The translations under genes and the position numbers were made by a program. A stretch of 64,000 nt of DNA, taken from the NCBI GenBank assembly GCA_021809435.1, contig JAKBAD010000004.1, positions 109,339 through 173,338 on the forward strand, in the 5' to 3' direction. Below are positions 35,886 to 45,376 of the stretch, piece after piece (the first letter of the stretch is position 1; the number at the start of each line of letters is the position of its first letter). The notes under the pieces were generated by a model. That model made no database searches. It was not told the origin of the DNA and saw nothing but the letters and a program-made list of their open reading frames with translations. The stretch is from Pseudomonadota bacterium (lineage in GTDB: Bacteria; Pseudomonadota; Alphaproteobacteria; Acetobacterales; Acetobacteraceae).

Positions 35886-37973
35886 ATGCCCTCGACCGCC
35901 GCCACCACCGCCCTGCCCAGCCCGTGGGCCCGCCTTGCCAACCCCGCCGGGTGGTCCGTGGGCACGCATGAGCTGGTGTTTGCGCTCAAAACCGCGGCGG
36001 GTGGGTTGCTGGCGCTCTATATCGCGTTCCGGCTGGGGCTGGAGTCACCTTATTGGGTGTTGCCGACCTCGTTCATTGTCGCCAACCCGTTCGCCGCCGC
36101 CATGCGCTCGAAATCCATGTACCGGCTGGTGGGCACGGGGGTGGGCGGGGTGATGGCGGTGGTGCTGGTGCCCAATTTGGTGGATTCGCCGGTGCTGCTC
36201 TCGCTGGCGCTGGCGGTGTGGATTGGGCTGTGCCTGTATCTGGCGCTGCTGGAGCGCTCGCCGCGTTCTTATATGTTCATGCTGGGGGGATATACGGTCG
36301 GCATTATCGGGTTTCAGGCCATTGGTGAGCCGCAGGCGGTGTTCGATATCGCGCTGGCGCGGGTGGAGGAGATTGCCCTGGGCATTGGCTGCACCACGCT
36401 GATTGGCGGGATTGTGCTGCCGCGCCCCTATGGGCCGGTGGTGCAGGCGCGGCTGGAGGAATGGACCAAGCCCGCGCTGGACTGGGCGCTGCACGCGCTG
36501 GCCGGCACCGAGCCCAGCAGCGCCGCGCTCTATGCGCTGCGCGACCGGCTGACCGGCGAGGCGGTGGAGATTGGCATGATGATTCCGCATCTCTCCTACG
36601 AGACCGCCGCCTGGGCGCGCTTTGCCGGCGAGGTGGATGAGCTGCGCCAGGCGGTGCTCTCGATGGTGCCGATCCTCTCGGCGCTGGGCGACCGGGCCTG
36701 GCAGCTCAAGCGTTTGGGGGGGATGACGCCGGAGCTGGCGGCGGGGCTCGAGGATGCGGCGGGCTGGATGCGGGCCGGGCAAAGCGCCACGCGCGCCCAG
36801 GCCGGGCGGCTGATGGCACGGGTGAGCGCGCTGGAGGAGGCCGAGCCGGCGCGTGACTGGGCGGGGGTGCTGCGGGCCTCGCTGCTGGCCAGGCTGCGCG
36901 ATTTGATTGGGTTGGTGGAGTATGAGCGCGCGCTGCGCCGGCATATTTTTAAAGGCGAGCCGATGTTGCCGCGCCATGCCATTCATTTGGGCGCGCTCGC
37001 CCACCCGGTGAAGGCCAGCGACCATGGGCTGGCGCTGTTCTCCAGCCTGGGCGCGGCCTTTACGCTGCTGGTGCTGTGCGGGTTCTGGATTTTGAGCGGC
37101 TGGCCCGGCGGCGCGGGGGCGGCGCTGATGGCGACCATCGCCTGTTGTTTTTTCGCCGCCCTCGACGACCCCACCGTGGGGATGCGCGGCATGCTGCATT
37201 ATTCGGCGCTCTCCGCCGTGGCGGTGGCCCTTTATGGCTTTGTGCTGCTGCCCCGGGTGGAGGATTTTGGCCAGCTGGCGCTGGTGCTGCTGCCCTATTT
37301 ACTGCTCGCCGCCAGCCTGGCCGCGCGCCCAGCCACCATGAGCGCGGGCATGACGCTGGGCGCCAATGGCTGCACGCTGATGGCGCTGCAAAACCATTAT
37401 GCCGGGGATTTCGCGGCTTTCGCCAATGCGGCGCTCGGTATGGTCGGGGGGATTGGGGCGGCGATTTTGATCACGCGCATTATTCGCCAGGCGGGGGTGG
37501 ACTGGATTGTGCGCCGGCTGCTGCGCCAGACCTGGAAAGACATCGCCGCCGCCACCAGCCGCCCGCAGGACCGCGCGCAATTTGCCGGGCGGCTGCTGGA
37601 CCGGCTGGGGTTATTGCTGCCGCGCCTGAAGGTGGCCGCGCCCAATACCGGGGCGCTGGGGGTGAATTTGCTGCGCGATGTGCGCAACGGGCTGAACGCG
37701 CTGGTGCTGGCGCGCGAGCAAGGCGGGCTGCCTTTGCCGGTGCGGCTGCTGGTGAGCAAGGTGCAAGAGCGCGTGGCCCGCCATTATCGCGAGGCCCCCG
37801 AGCGCCCGCCCGAGCCGGGATTGCGCGTGGCGCTGGATGCGGCGCTGGCCGCGCTGACCCAGGTGCCTCACGACCAGGTGACCCGTGAGGTGATGATGGC
37901 GCTGGTGGGGCTGCGCTTTGCCTTCTACCCCGAGGCCGCGCCGCCCCTGGCGCTGGTGGAGCCGCGCGCATGA
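35886..37973 (+). CDS. FUSC-family efflux protein (AaeB-like)
   Basis: 695 residues, two blocks of membrane helices (about 30-185 and 380-545) with helical cytoplasmic regions after each. YWVLPTSFIVANPFAAAMRSKSMYRLVGTGVGG is the FUSC N-terminal motif. It forms an operon with DUF1656 (AaeX-like) and HlyD (AaeA-like) genes, as in the aaeXAB p-hydroxybenzoate efflux system, so it likely exports aromatic carboxylic acids. The next gene overlaps its stop by 4 bp. Confidence 0.92.
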   Translation: MPSTAATTALPSPWARLANPAGWSVGTHELVFALKTAAGGLLALYIAFRLGLESPYWVLPTSFIVANPFAAAMRSKSMYRLVGTGVGGVMAVVLVPNLVDSPVLLSLALAVWIGLCLYLALLERSPRSYMFMLGGYTVGIIGFQAIGEPQAVFDIALARVEEIALGIGCTTLIGGIVLPRPYGPVVQARLEEWTKPALDWALHALAGTEPSSAALYALRDRLTGEAVEIGMMIPHLSYETAAWARFAGEVDELRQAVLSMVPILSALGDRAWQLKRLGGMTPELAAGLEDAAGWMRAGQSATRAQAGRLMARVSALEEAEPARDWAGVLRASLLARLRDLIGLVEYERALRRHIFKGEPMLPRHAIHLGALAHPVKASDHGLALFSSLGAAFTLLVLCGFWILSGWPGGAGAALMATIACCFFAALDDPTVGMRGMLHYSALSAVAVALYGFVLLPRVEDFGQLALVLLPYLLLAASLAARPATMSAGMTLGANGCTLMALQNHYAGDFAAFANAALGMVGGIGAAILITRIIRQAGVDWIVRRLLRQTWKDIAAATSRPQDRAQFAGRLLDRLGLLLPRLKVAAPNTGALGVNLLRDVRNGLNALVLAREQGGLPLPVRLLVSKVQERVARHYREAPERPPEPGLRVALDAALAALTQVPHDQVTREVMMALVGLRFAFYPEAAPPLALVEPRA

Positions 37974-38185
37974 CCAATGGCGAGATTGATCTTTACGGCG
38001 TGTATGTGCCGCCGGTGCTGGCCGCGCTGGGGTTGGCGCTGGTGGCGGCGGCCTTGCTCAGGCGGGGGATGATGCGCTTCAACCTCTATCGCTTCGTGTG
38101 GCACCAGGCGCTGTTCGACGCCGCGCTGCTGCTTATTCTGGTGGGTGCCTTTACCGCCCTGCTCAACCGTTTGGGATCATCATGA
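37970..38185 (+). CDS. DUF1656 small membrane protein (AaeX-like)
   Basis: 71 residues with two hydrophobic helices. EIDLYGVYVPPVLAALGLAL is the DUF1656 start, conserved in AaeX. It overlaps the FUSC gene and the HlyD gene by 4 bp each, so all three are co-translated. Confidence 0.9.
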   Translation: MTNGEIDLYGVYVPPVLAALGLALVAAALLRRGMMRFNLYRFVWHQALFDAALLLILVGAFTALLNRLGSS

Positions 38186-39051
38186 CCGCTTTGCCGCCTG
38201 TGCTTGTTCGTTTTTCGGTGACGCTGGCCACCTGCGTGGTGGCGGCCGTGGTGGGCTGGGGCTTGTGGACCTATTACATGGACGCGCCCTGGACCCGCGA
38301 TGGCCGCGTGCGCGCCGATGTGGTGGCGGTGGCGCCCGATGTTTCGGGGCTGGTGGTGAAGGTGGAGGGCGCCGATAACGCGCCGGTGAAGACGGGGCAG
38401 GTGATTTTCGAGATCGACCCCGCGCGCTACCGGATTGCCGTTGAACTGGCGCAGGCCAAGCTGGCCGAGACCCAGGCCCTGGCCGCCCAGGCGGTGAGCG
38501 ATGCCGGACGGTATCGGCGGGCGGCGGCCAATGCGGTTTCGGCGCAGGACCGCCAGCTGGCGGGCGCCAAGGCGGCGGCGGCCGAGGCCGAGGTGGCGGC
38601 GGCGCAGGCGGATTTGGATTTGGCCGAGCTGAATTTGGCGCGCACCAAGGTGCGGGCCAGCGTGGATGGGCAATTGACCAATTTTTCGCTCGAGCCGGGT
38701 AATTATGTGACCGCCGGGCAGGGCGTGGCGGCGCTGGTGGATACGGACAGCCTGTATGTGGACGGGTATTTCGAGGAGACCAAGCTCGCGCGCATTAACG
38801 TGGGAGATAAGGCGGTGGTGCGGCTGATGGGCGGTGGGCCGGCCATTGAGGGGCATGTGGTGGGCATTGCCGCGGCGATTGCCGATCATGAGCGCGTGCC
38901 CGCGCCGACCCTGGTGGCCGATGTGAACCCCACTTTTACCTGGGTGCGGCTGGCCGCGCGCGTGCCGGTGAGGATTGCCATTGACCACGTGCCCCCCGGC
39001 GTGAAGCTGGTGGCCGGGCTGACCGCGACGGTGAGCATTAGAGCGCGATGA
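38182..39051 (+). CDS. HlyD-family membrane fusion protein (AaeA-like)
   Basis: 289 residues. One N-terminal membrane helix (LATCVVAAVVGWGLWTYY), then APWTRDGRVRADVVAVAPDVSG, the classic start of the lipoyl/barrel-sandwich domain, a helical hairpin (about 95-150), and a beta-barrel (TDSLYVDGYFEETKL). It bridges the FUSC pump to the outer membrane. The ATG at 38182 overlaps the DUF1656 stop. Confidence 0.93.
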   Translation: MTALPPVLVRFSVTLATCVVAAVVGWGLWTYYMDAPWTRDGRVRADVVAVAPDVSGLVVKVEGADNAPVKTGQVIFEIDPARYRIAVELAQAKLAETQALAAQAVSDAGRYRRAAANAVSAQDRQLAGAKAAAAEAEVAAAQADLDLAELNLARTKVRASVDGQLTNFSLEPGNYVTAGQGVAALVDTDSLYVDGYFEETKLARINVGDKAVVRLMGGGPAIEGHVVGIAAAIADHERVPAPTLVADVNPTFTWVRLAARVPVRIAIDHVPPGVKLVAGLTATVSIRAR

Positions 39052-39111
39052 CGCCAGCCGCGCGCTTTCGCGCCGCCCCTGAAGTCTGCATCACCCTGAA
39101 ATTCCCCGGCT

Positions 39112-40008
39112 TTAAACTGCCCGGGCCCCCAGGGTTTTGATCAGGTAATCGGCGAAGGCGCGGGTTTTGGCGGGCAGGTTGCGCCCGGGCGGATAGACCA
39201 GGCGGATTGGCAGGTCGGGCGGGCGCCAGGCGGGCAGCAGGGCGGTGAGCCGGGCATCGGCCAGGGCGTCGTGGACCAGGAAATCGGGCAGCATGGCAAG
39301 GCCGAGGCCGCCCAGCGCGGCGTTATGGAGGGCGATGGCGGAGTTGGTGCGCAAGGATCCTTCGGCGCGGATGGTTTCGGTGCGGCCATCGGGGCCGGTG
39401 AAAAGGGCGCCCTTGGCGAAGAGCGTGGTGGTGTAGGCCAGGATGTTGTGGGATTTGAGGTCGGCCAGGGTGGCGGGCACGCCGCGGGCGGCCAGGTAGC
39501 TGGGGGCGGCGCACAGCACCGAGCGCGTGTGACAGAGCAGGCGGGTGATGGCGGTGGTGCTGGTCAGCTCATCCATGGTCAGGGCGAGGTCGAAGCCTTC
39601 TTCGACGATATCGACCGCGCGGTCGGTGAGGATCAGCTCGATGGTGATGTCGGGGTAGTCACGCGAGAAGCCGGGCAGCAGGGCGGCGACGCGGGTGGCG
39701 CCAAGGGCGAGCGGCGCCGAGACGCGCAGCGTGCCGCTGGGCGTGGTTTGCAGGCGTCCGGCGGTGGCTTCGAGGGCGTCGAGCTCATGGAGCAGGCTGG
39801 CGCAGCGCTCGTAAAACACGGCGCCCACCTCGGTGAGGCTGACATGGCGGGTGGTGCGGGTGAGCAGGCGCGCACCCAGCCAGTCTTCCAGCTCGCGCAC
39901 ATGGCGGCTGACGATGCTGGGCGACAGCCGCAAATGCCGGGCGGCCTGCACGAAGCTGCCACTTTCAACCACTTTGGCGAAGGCGACCATTTTGCCGATG
40001 CGGTCCAT
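39112..40008 (-). CDS. LysR-type transcriptional regulator (single HTH)
   Basis: 298 residues. HTH: FVQAARHLRLSPSIVSRHVR then LGARLLTRTTRHVSLTEVG; effector domain from about 90 (GTLRVSAPLALGATRVA). CrgA/AaeR-type length and layout. It is convergent with the AaeXAB-like operon and divergent from the small secreted protein at 40144, so it may control either; the promoter between 40009 and 40143 is shared with the latter. Confidence 0.92.
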   Translation of the reverse strand: MDRIGKMVAFAKVVESGSFVQAARHLRLSPSIVSRHVRELEDWLGARLLTRTTRHVSLTEVGAVFYERCASLLHELDALEATAGRLQTTPSGTLRVSAPLALGATRVAALLPGFSRDYPDITIELILTDRAVDIVEEGFDLALTMDELTSTTAITRLLCHTRSVLCAAPSYLAARGVPATLADLKSHNILAYTTTLFAKGALFTGPDGRTETIRAEGSLRTNSAIALHNAALGGLGLAMLPDFLVHDALADARLTALLPAWRPPDLPIRLVYPPGRNLPAKTRAFADYLIKTLGARAV

Positions 40009-40143
40009 TCATGCGCTCTCATTGTGAACTTATCGTGCGGAATATCGGTCTGGTTTGAATGATTATCAATGCCCCGCGCAGCACTATGTTGAGGGGCATG
40101 GAGGCTGACCAAGGGGCCAGCCCATGAAATTGGAGTTTTGACG

Positions 40144-40470
40144 ATGAAACGCGTTTTGGGGGCGGCGCTGGCCGTGGTGGGTGTGATGCTGGCGGGCAGC
40201 GCCGGGGCGGTGCCGCTGGTGAGCCAGACACCCTGCGTGACGGTGCCGGTGAGCGGCATGGAGAGCCAGGCGCAGCTGGCGCAGACGCTCGGCGCGCAGG
40301 GCTATGACCATGTGGTGCTGAGCGCGGTGACGCCCAGCCTGGCCAACCCGCACCCGGAGTTGAATGCCAGCGAGACGGCGAGCCCCGGCACGACGCCGGT
40401 GCGTGACGGCTGGAACGGCGTGGCCCAGAAGGATGGCCAGACCGTGCAGGTTTATGTGACCGGGCTGTGA
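40144..40470 (+). CDS. Small secreted protein, paralogue B (unknown function)
   Basis: 108 residues. Signal peptide up to about AGAVP; then MESQAQLAQTLGAQGYDHVV, PSLANPHPELNAS and DGWNGVAQKDGQTVQVY, matching paralogue A block for block. The mature part contains a single Cys (TPCVTV). TGGAG (40131-40135) supports the ATG at 40144. An upstream TTG adds two residues. Divergent from a LysR gene. Confidence 0.8.
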   Translation: MKRVLGAALAVVGVMLAGSAGAVPLVSQTPCVTVPVSGMESQAQLAQTLGAQGYDHVVLSAVTPSLANPHPELNASETASPGTTPVRDGWNGVAQKDGQTVQVYVTGL

Positions 40471-40508
40471 GAGCTTGCCGCCGTCATTCGGCAACACACT
40501 CAAGCTGT

Positions 40509-40559
40509 TAAAAGTTTTTGCGGGGTTTGGGGGGCTTTTTTCAAAAAGCCCCCCAAATT
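40509..40559. repeat. AAAAGTTTTT-type intergenic element (copy 3)
   Basis: AAAAGTTTTTGCGGGG followed by a GGGGGGCTTTTT/AAAAAGCCCCCC hairpin. It lies between the convergent paralogue B and the SCO-like gene, like the other two copies at gene ends. Confidence 0.75.
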
Positions 40560-40588
40560 TCGTGTCGGGCCGGCGGCGTTTTACCCCT

Positions 40589-41071
40589 CTACCGGCTCAG
40601 GCGCTTGAGTTGGCCAGCCATTTGCCCGGGCGTGAGGCTGGTGGGGATGAGGGCGATGAATTTGCCAGTGGGCCCCAAAAAATAAAACAGCTTTGTGGCC
40701 AGGACGGGGTTGGTGGCGTTGTATTCGGCCGCCGCCTGGCGCACCGCCGGGGCGGGGCCGGAGAGCAAGGTGACGCGCGGCGGCGGCGTGACGGGGGCGG
40801 TGGTGATGAGGGCGGCGCGGATTTTTTCGCCTGACGGGTCGGCGAGGGAGAGCGCCTGGGCCAGACGCGCCAGGGCCGGCGGGCTGGCGCCAAAAGTGAG
40901 CACCAGATTGGTGCCATGAAAATTTTGCAGCGTGACCGGCATGTTGGCGCTGGTGAGCAGGGTGAAATTGCCGCCGAAACTGGGGTCGGGCACGGAGATG
41001 GCGGATTGGGCCCGGGCCGTGTGGGCGGCGGCGAGCAGCAGGGCGGCGAGCAGGGCGAATGAGCGGCGCAT
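40589..41071 (-). CDS. SCO1/SenC-like protein lacking the copper-binding cysteines
   Basis: 160 residues with a signal peptide (FALLAALLLAAAHTARA). GGNFTLLTSANMPVTLQNFHG followed by LVLTFGAS resembles the SCO thioredoxin fold, and LFYFLGPTGKFIALIP resembles its end. The CxxxC copper site, normally just after the LVLTFG strand, is absent: the segment reads FGASPPALARL with no cysteine. So it cannot act as a normal copper chaperone. The family assignment is moderate. Confidence 0.65.
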   Translation of the reverse strand: MRRSFALLAALLLAAAHTARAQSAISVPDPSFGGNFTLLTSANMPVTLQNFHGTNLVLTFGASPPALARLAQALSLADPSGEKIRAALITTAPVTPPPRVTLLSGPAPAVRQAAAEYNATNPVLATKLFYFLGPTGKFIALIPTSLTPGQMAGQLKRLSR

Positions 41072-41194
41072 GGCCTGGGATTTAGGGGCGGGCGGTTAAT
41101 GAGCGGTTTAAGGTTTGGGCAAATCATGAACAGGCCGGTAAGGCTTGTGGAGTTTGGCTTGCCTCGACTCGCGTTGTGAGGGTCTATCGGGCCG

Positions 41195-42964
41195 ATGGAT
41201 ATGAACGCTTTGGGGATTACGCACAGCCTGACCGGCAAGGCCTGGGTGTGGCGCGAGGCCGCCGCCGAACGGCTGGGCCAGGCCTTGGCGCAGCAGCTGG
41301 GGCTGCCCGAACTGATGGGCAGGCTGCTCGCCGCGCGTGGCGTGGGGGCTGAGCAGGTGGGGATATTTCTGGACCCCACGCTGCGCGCCATGCTGCCTGA
41401 CCCCTCGGTGATGGCGGATATGGACCGGGGCGCCGCGCGCCTGGCCCGCGCGGTGATGGACGGCGAAACCGTGGGCGTGTTTGGCGATTATGATGTGGAC
41501 GGCGCCTGCTCGGCCGCGCTAATGGTGAGCGTGCTGCGCGAGCTGGGCGTGGAGACGCTGACCCATGTGCCCGACCGGATGACCGAGGGCTATGGCCCCA
41601 ACACCCCGGCCTTGCGCGCCATGGCCGAGAAAGGCGCGCGGGTGATTGTGTGCGTGGATTGCGGCACCGCCGCCCATGCCGCCTTCGCGCCGCTGCATAA
41701 TGCCGCCGATTTCATTGTGCTCGACCACCACAAGGCCGACGGACCGCCGCCGGAGATTTTTGCCACCATCAACCCCAACCGGCTGGATTGCGGCTCGGGC
41801 CTGACCCAGATTTGCGCCGCCGCCGTGACCTTTATCACCTGTGTGGCGCTGGTGCGCAGCCTGCGCCAGAAAGGCTTTTTCGCCACCCGCAAGGAGCCGG
41901 ATTTGCGCGCGCATTTGGACCTGGTGGCGCTGGCCACCGTGTGCGACGTGATGCCGCTGACCGGGCTGAACCGGGCCTTTGTGACCCAGGGGCTGCGCGT
42001 GATGGCCGCGCGCGCCCGGCCCGGCGTGAAGGCGCTGATGGAGGTGGCCAAGATTACCGAGGCGCCCAGCGCCATGCATTGCGGGTTCTCGCTCGGGCCG
42101 CGGATTAATGCCTCGGGGCGGATTGCCCAGGCGGATATGGGGCTGCGCCTGTTACTGGCCGAGGACGAGGCCATGGCCGGTGAGCTGGCCCAGACGCTAG
42201 ATGTGATTAACCGCCAGCGCCAGGCCGTGGAGGCGGGCATTACCACCGATGCCATGGAGCAGGCGCGCCTGCAGCTGGAGGCCGGGCATAATGTGATTTT
42301 GCTGGCCCATGAGGATTGGCACCCCGGCGTGGTGGGCATTGTGGCCGGGCGGGTGAAGGAGAAATTCAACCGCCCCGCCCTGGTGGCGGGTATTCTGGAC
42401 GGGCTGGCCAAGGGGTCGGGGCGGTCGGTGCCGGGCATTGATTTGGGCGCCGCCGTGATTGCCGCGCGCCAGAGCGGGCTGCTGGCGACCGGCGGCGGCC
42501 ACGCCATGGCGGCCGGATTCTCGGCGCCCAAGGAGCAGCTGGCGGCGTTTCATGCGTTTTTGAACGAGCGCCTGGCCAGCGCCGCCGATATGCCAGACAC
42601 GCCCGAGCTGGTGGTGGATGGCGTGCTGGGGGTGCATGGCGCCGATGCCGCGCTCGCCCAGATGGTGGCGCGACTTGGCCCCTTTGGCACCGGCAATGCC
42701 GAGCCGCTGTTTGTGCTGCCGCGCGCGCGGGTGGTGAGAGCCGACCGTATTGGCAAGGATGGCGCCACGATACGCGCCATGGTGGAAGGCGAAGGCGGCG
42801 GGCGGCTGAAGGCGCTGTTGTTCCGCGCCAAGGAAGGACCGCTGGCCGAGGCGCTTTGCCGCGTTGGCGGGGCGCCGCTGCATCTGGCCGGGTATTTGCG
42901 CGCCGAAAGCTGGCAGGGACGGGTGAGCGCGGGTTTTTTCATCACCGATGTCGCGCCCGCTTGA
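41195..42964 (+). CDS. recJ: Single-stranded-DNA-specific exonuclease RecJ
   Basis: 589 residues, DHH phosphoesterase. GVFGDYDVDGACSAAL (metal Asp residues), VCVDCGT and IVLDHHKAD are motifs I-IV, GGGHAMAAGF is the DHHA1 motif, and a C-terminal OB-like region follows. It degrades single-stranded DNA 5 to 3 prime in recombination and mismatch repair. The first ATG is followed by another at codon 3. It ends just before tRNA-Glu. Confidence 0.96.
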   Translation: MDMNALGITHSLTGKAWVWREAAAERLGQALAQQLGLPELMGRLLAARGVGAEQVGIFLDPTLRAMLPDPSVMADMDRGAARLARAVMDGETVGVFGDYDVDGACSAALMVSVLRELGVETLTHVPDRMTEGYGPNTPALRAMAEKGARVIVCVDCGTAAHAAFAPLHNAADFIVLDHHKADGPPPEIFATINPNRLDCGSGLTQICAAAVTFITCVALVRSLRQKGFFATRKEPDLRAHLDLVALATVCDVMPLTGLNRAFVTQGLRVMAARARPGVKALMEVAKITEAPSAMHCGFSLGPRINASGRIAQADMGLRLLLAEDEAMAGELAQTLDVINRQRQAVEAGITTDAMEQARLQLEAGHNVILLAHEDWHPGVVGIVAGRVKEKFNRPALVAGILDGLAKGSGRSVPGIDLGAAVIAARQSGLLATGGGHAMAAGFSAPKEQLAAFHAFLNERLASAADMPDTPELVVDGVLGVHGADAALAQMVARLGPFGTGNAEPLFVLPRARVVRADRIGKDGATIRAMVEGEGGGRLKALLFRAKEGPLAEALCRVGGAPLHLAGYLRAESWQGRVSAGFFITDVAPA

Positions 42965-43002
42965 CGGCGGCGTCATTAGCCTGTAGCACGCGCCCACCTT
43001 TA

Positions 43003-43078
43003 GTCCCCATCGTCTAGAGGCCCAGGACATCGCCCTCTCACGGCGGTAACGGGGGTTCGAATCCCCCTGGGGACGCCA
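43003..43078 (+). tRNA. tRNA-Glu (CTC), likely integration site
   Basis: GTCCCCA/TGGGGAC acceptor, D arm CGTCTAGAGGCCCAGGACA typical of tRNA-Glu, anticodon loop CTCTCAC (CTC at 43037-43039), T arm GGGGGTTCGAATCCCCC, and encoded GCCA. A tyrosine recombinase starts 87 bp after it, so this is the probable attachment site of a genomic island. Confidence 0.97.
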
Positions 43079-43164
43079 AAGCTTTCAATACATTGAAATC
43101 GCTGAATATTTTCGGTGTCGTCCCGCGAATGTGACACACGCTTGTGCCACACGGGAAGACGCTC

Positions 43165-44637
43165 ATGGCGATGTGTTCGTACGTCGAAAAGCGACGGCAA
43201 AGATATTATTTCCGCGCCCGGTTGCCGGGGGAAATGGCGGGCATGCTCGGACGCACGCATGTCGTAGGCTCTCTGCTCACCGGTGATTCCCGGATCGCAA
43301 AATTCCGGGCATCACGATTTTATTTTGTGCTTGCAGGGTTCCTGAGCATGCTCAGTCTCAGGATGAGAGACAATGCGCACAGCTCGGAGATGCTGGACGC
43401 GAGGGCCGCGGCCCTCGCGCAGAAGGCGTTTGAGCTGGGGTGCCGGTACGAGGCGGAGCAGGAGAGGCTCCGCCAGCGCCATGACGCCGAGCGGGAGCAA
43501 CTGCGGCGGCATTGTGAGGCCGAGTTGCAGGCCATGATCAAAAATATGCAGCGGGAATGGCAGGGGGGAGCGCCGATGCCCGAAGTCCTCCTGCTGGAAC
43601 GGCCCGCAGCGTTCCAGGCCGAAGCCCAGTCAGACATGGCGCCCGCGCCGCCGGTCACCATGACGCCGCCTTCGGTGGTCTCGTGCTCGCCGGCTTGGCA
43701 TACGCTGCGCGCGGCGTTTTTGGCGGACAAGCCCGGCCTGACGGCCAAGACGCTGTGGAGCTACAACCAGGCATTCGAGATTTGGAAGAAGCTGATCGGC
43801 GACAAGGCCATTGCCGAAATCAGGCGGGCCGATGTGAAGATGTTCGCCGACCATTTGCGTGACCGTCCCAACGCCCGCGGCGGTCATTTGAATTATCAAA
43901 GCATTGAGCGCAGCCTCGGTCATCTCAAAATCTTCATGGCCTGGGCGGTTGAGGCCGGGCATGTGGCGGATGACCGTTTCGGCGATGTGAAGGGCCGCGA
44001 CAAAACCCGCGAGGAACGCATGGCAAGCGACAGCCGCCGGGCGTTCAGCGCCGCCGAGTTGACGCAGTTGTTCAGCAGCCCGCTGTTTACCCAGCCGGCG
44101 GCAGGCGACGATGAGCGGGCGGCGGCATGGTTCTTGTTGATCGCGGCGCTGACCGGCGCCAGGACGGAGGAGATTGCCACGGCGCCGGCCGAGCTGGTTC
44201 GGGTGGGGGAAGTCTGGTGCCTGGATTTGCGGCAGGCGGGGACTAAGACCCGGGCCGCGCCGCGGCTTGTGCCGTTGTTGCCCGAGTTGATTCGGCTGGG
44301 GCTGCTGGACTGGGCCGCGCGGCAGGCGGCGCTGGGGCGCAGTCTGGTCCAGCCCGGCCAGGCGAAGACCGCGGCGGCGTGGTCGAAATATTTGAACCGG
44401 TACATTAACAAGCATGTCGGTGATGCGCCCGATCTGGTGCTGTATTCGCTGCGGCATGGTTTTCGGCAAATGTTGCGGGCGGCGGGCATTCATGAAGAGC
44501 TGGCCAATAAGGTCTTTGGCCATGAGACTGGCACTGTTGGCGCTGGATATGGCAGGCAGTTGTCAGCCTTGGAGGCCAAGGCGTTCGTTGACGTGGTGCG
44601 GTCGCCGATCGATCTGCGGCACGTGTGGGTTGGGTAG
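43165..44637 (+). CDS. Tyrosine recombinase / island integrase
   Basis: 490 residues. The N-terminal part (MCSYVEKRRQRYYFRARLPGE) resembles the DUF6538-type start of island integrases; residues 75-125 are strongly charged and coiled-coil-like; a core-binding SAM-like domain follows. Catalytic residues: Arg in TGARTEEI, His-x-x-Arg in YSLRHGFRQML, His in FGHETG and Tyr in GAGYGR. A GTG 21 bp upstream is an alternative start. It lies next to tRNA-Glu in the direction away from it, the standard arrangement for a tRNA-targeting island. Confidence 0.92.
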   Translation: MAMCSYVEKRRQRYYFRARLPGEMAGMLGRTHVVGSLLTGDSRIAKFRASRFYFVLAGFLSMLSLRMRDNAHSSEMLDARAAALAQKAFELGCRYEAEQERLRQRHDAEREQLRRHCEAELQAMIKNMQREWQGGAPMPEVLLLERPAAFQAEAQSDMAPAPPVTMTPPSVVSCSPAWHTLRAAFLADKPGLTAKTLWSYNQAFEIWKKLIGDKAIAEIRRADVKMFADHLRDRPNARGGHLNYQSIERSLGHLKIFMAWAVEAGHVADDRFGDVKGRDKTREERMASDSRRAFSAAELTQLFSSPLFTQPAAGDDERAAAWFLLIAALTGARTEEIATAPAELVRVGEVWCLDLRQAGTKTRAAPRLVPLLPELIRLGLLDWAARQAALGRSLVQPGQAKTAAAWSKYLNRYINKHVGDAPDLVLYSLRHGFRQMLRAAGIHEELANKVFGHETGTVGAGYGRQLSALEAKAFVDVVRSPIDLRHVWVG

Positions 44638-44812
44638 AAACACATGGCAGATTGGGGGGGCACCGGTCGATTCGTAAAATTGTTGGCGCGGCGGGTTTCA
44701 GGAGGCTGTGTTGTATGGCGTTAAAGGATGTGTCGAGGTTGGTAGTTTGATAAGACAGTGTTCCGGTTTCATCCAGAGATCGATCGGCTGTTGCGGCTAG
44801 AGCTTGATTGGT

Positions 44813-45376
44813 TTAAATTGATCCATATCCGTCATGCCTGAGGTAATTTGAGCATTCCTGTGGTGTCACGGTGGCGATGATGTTGGCGACGGCATCGCTG
44901 AGGGCTTCTCGTGTGCGCTGTTGCGCGGCTCTGAGCCGATGTTTGAGCTTGGCGAAGACTTGCTCGATGGGATTGAGGTCTGGCGAGTACTTGGGCAGGA
45001 AGATCAATTTGGCGCCGGCCTGGCGGATCGCTTGGCGTACCGCCTTGCTCTTGTGGCTGCCGAGATTGTCCATGATGACGATGTCGCCCGGCGCGAGTGT
45101 AGGTACCAGCACCTGCTCGACATAGACGCGGAAGCGTTCGCCATTGATGGGACCGTCGATCATCCAGGGCGCGTCGATCCGGTCGTTGCGCAGGGCCGCC
45201 AAAAAGGTTGTGGTGCGCCAATGGCCGAAGGGGGCGTGGCCGATCAGGCGCTCACCGCACGGGCTCCAGCCCCGCAATGGCGCCATGTTGGTTTTGATCC
45301 AGGTTTCATCAATGAAAACGAGCCGGGCTGGGTCGATGTGCGGTTGATATTTCAGCCACCGCTCCCGCCTGCGCAT
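44813..45376 (-). CDS. IS630 transposase orfB, DDE catalytic part
   Basis: 187 residues. DDE motif: Asp in [12 protein letters not shown], Asp in [12 protein letters not shown], and Glu in [20 protein letters not shown]. It probably has no initiation of its own and is made as a fusion with orfA by a -1 frameshift at AAAAAAAG (45413-45420 region): the shifted frame reads [21 protein letters not shown] across the join, the usual IS630 connection. Confidence 0.9.
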   Translation of the reverse strand: MRRRERWLKYQPHIDPARLVFIDETWIKTNMAPLRGWSPCGERLIGHAPFGHWRTTTFLAALRNDRIDAPWMIDGPINGERFRVYVEQVLVPTLAPGDIVIMDNLGSHKSKAVRQAIRQAGAKLIFLPKYSPDLNPIEQVFAKLKHRLRAAQQRTREALSDAVANIIATVTPQECSNYLRHDGYGSI

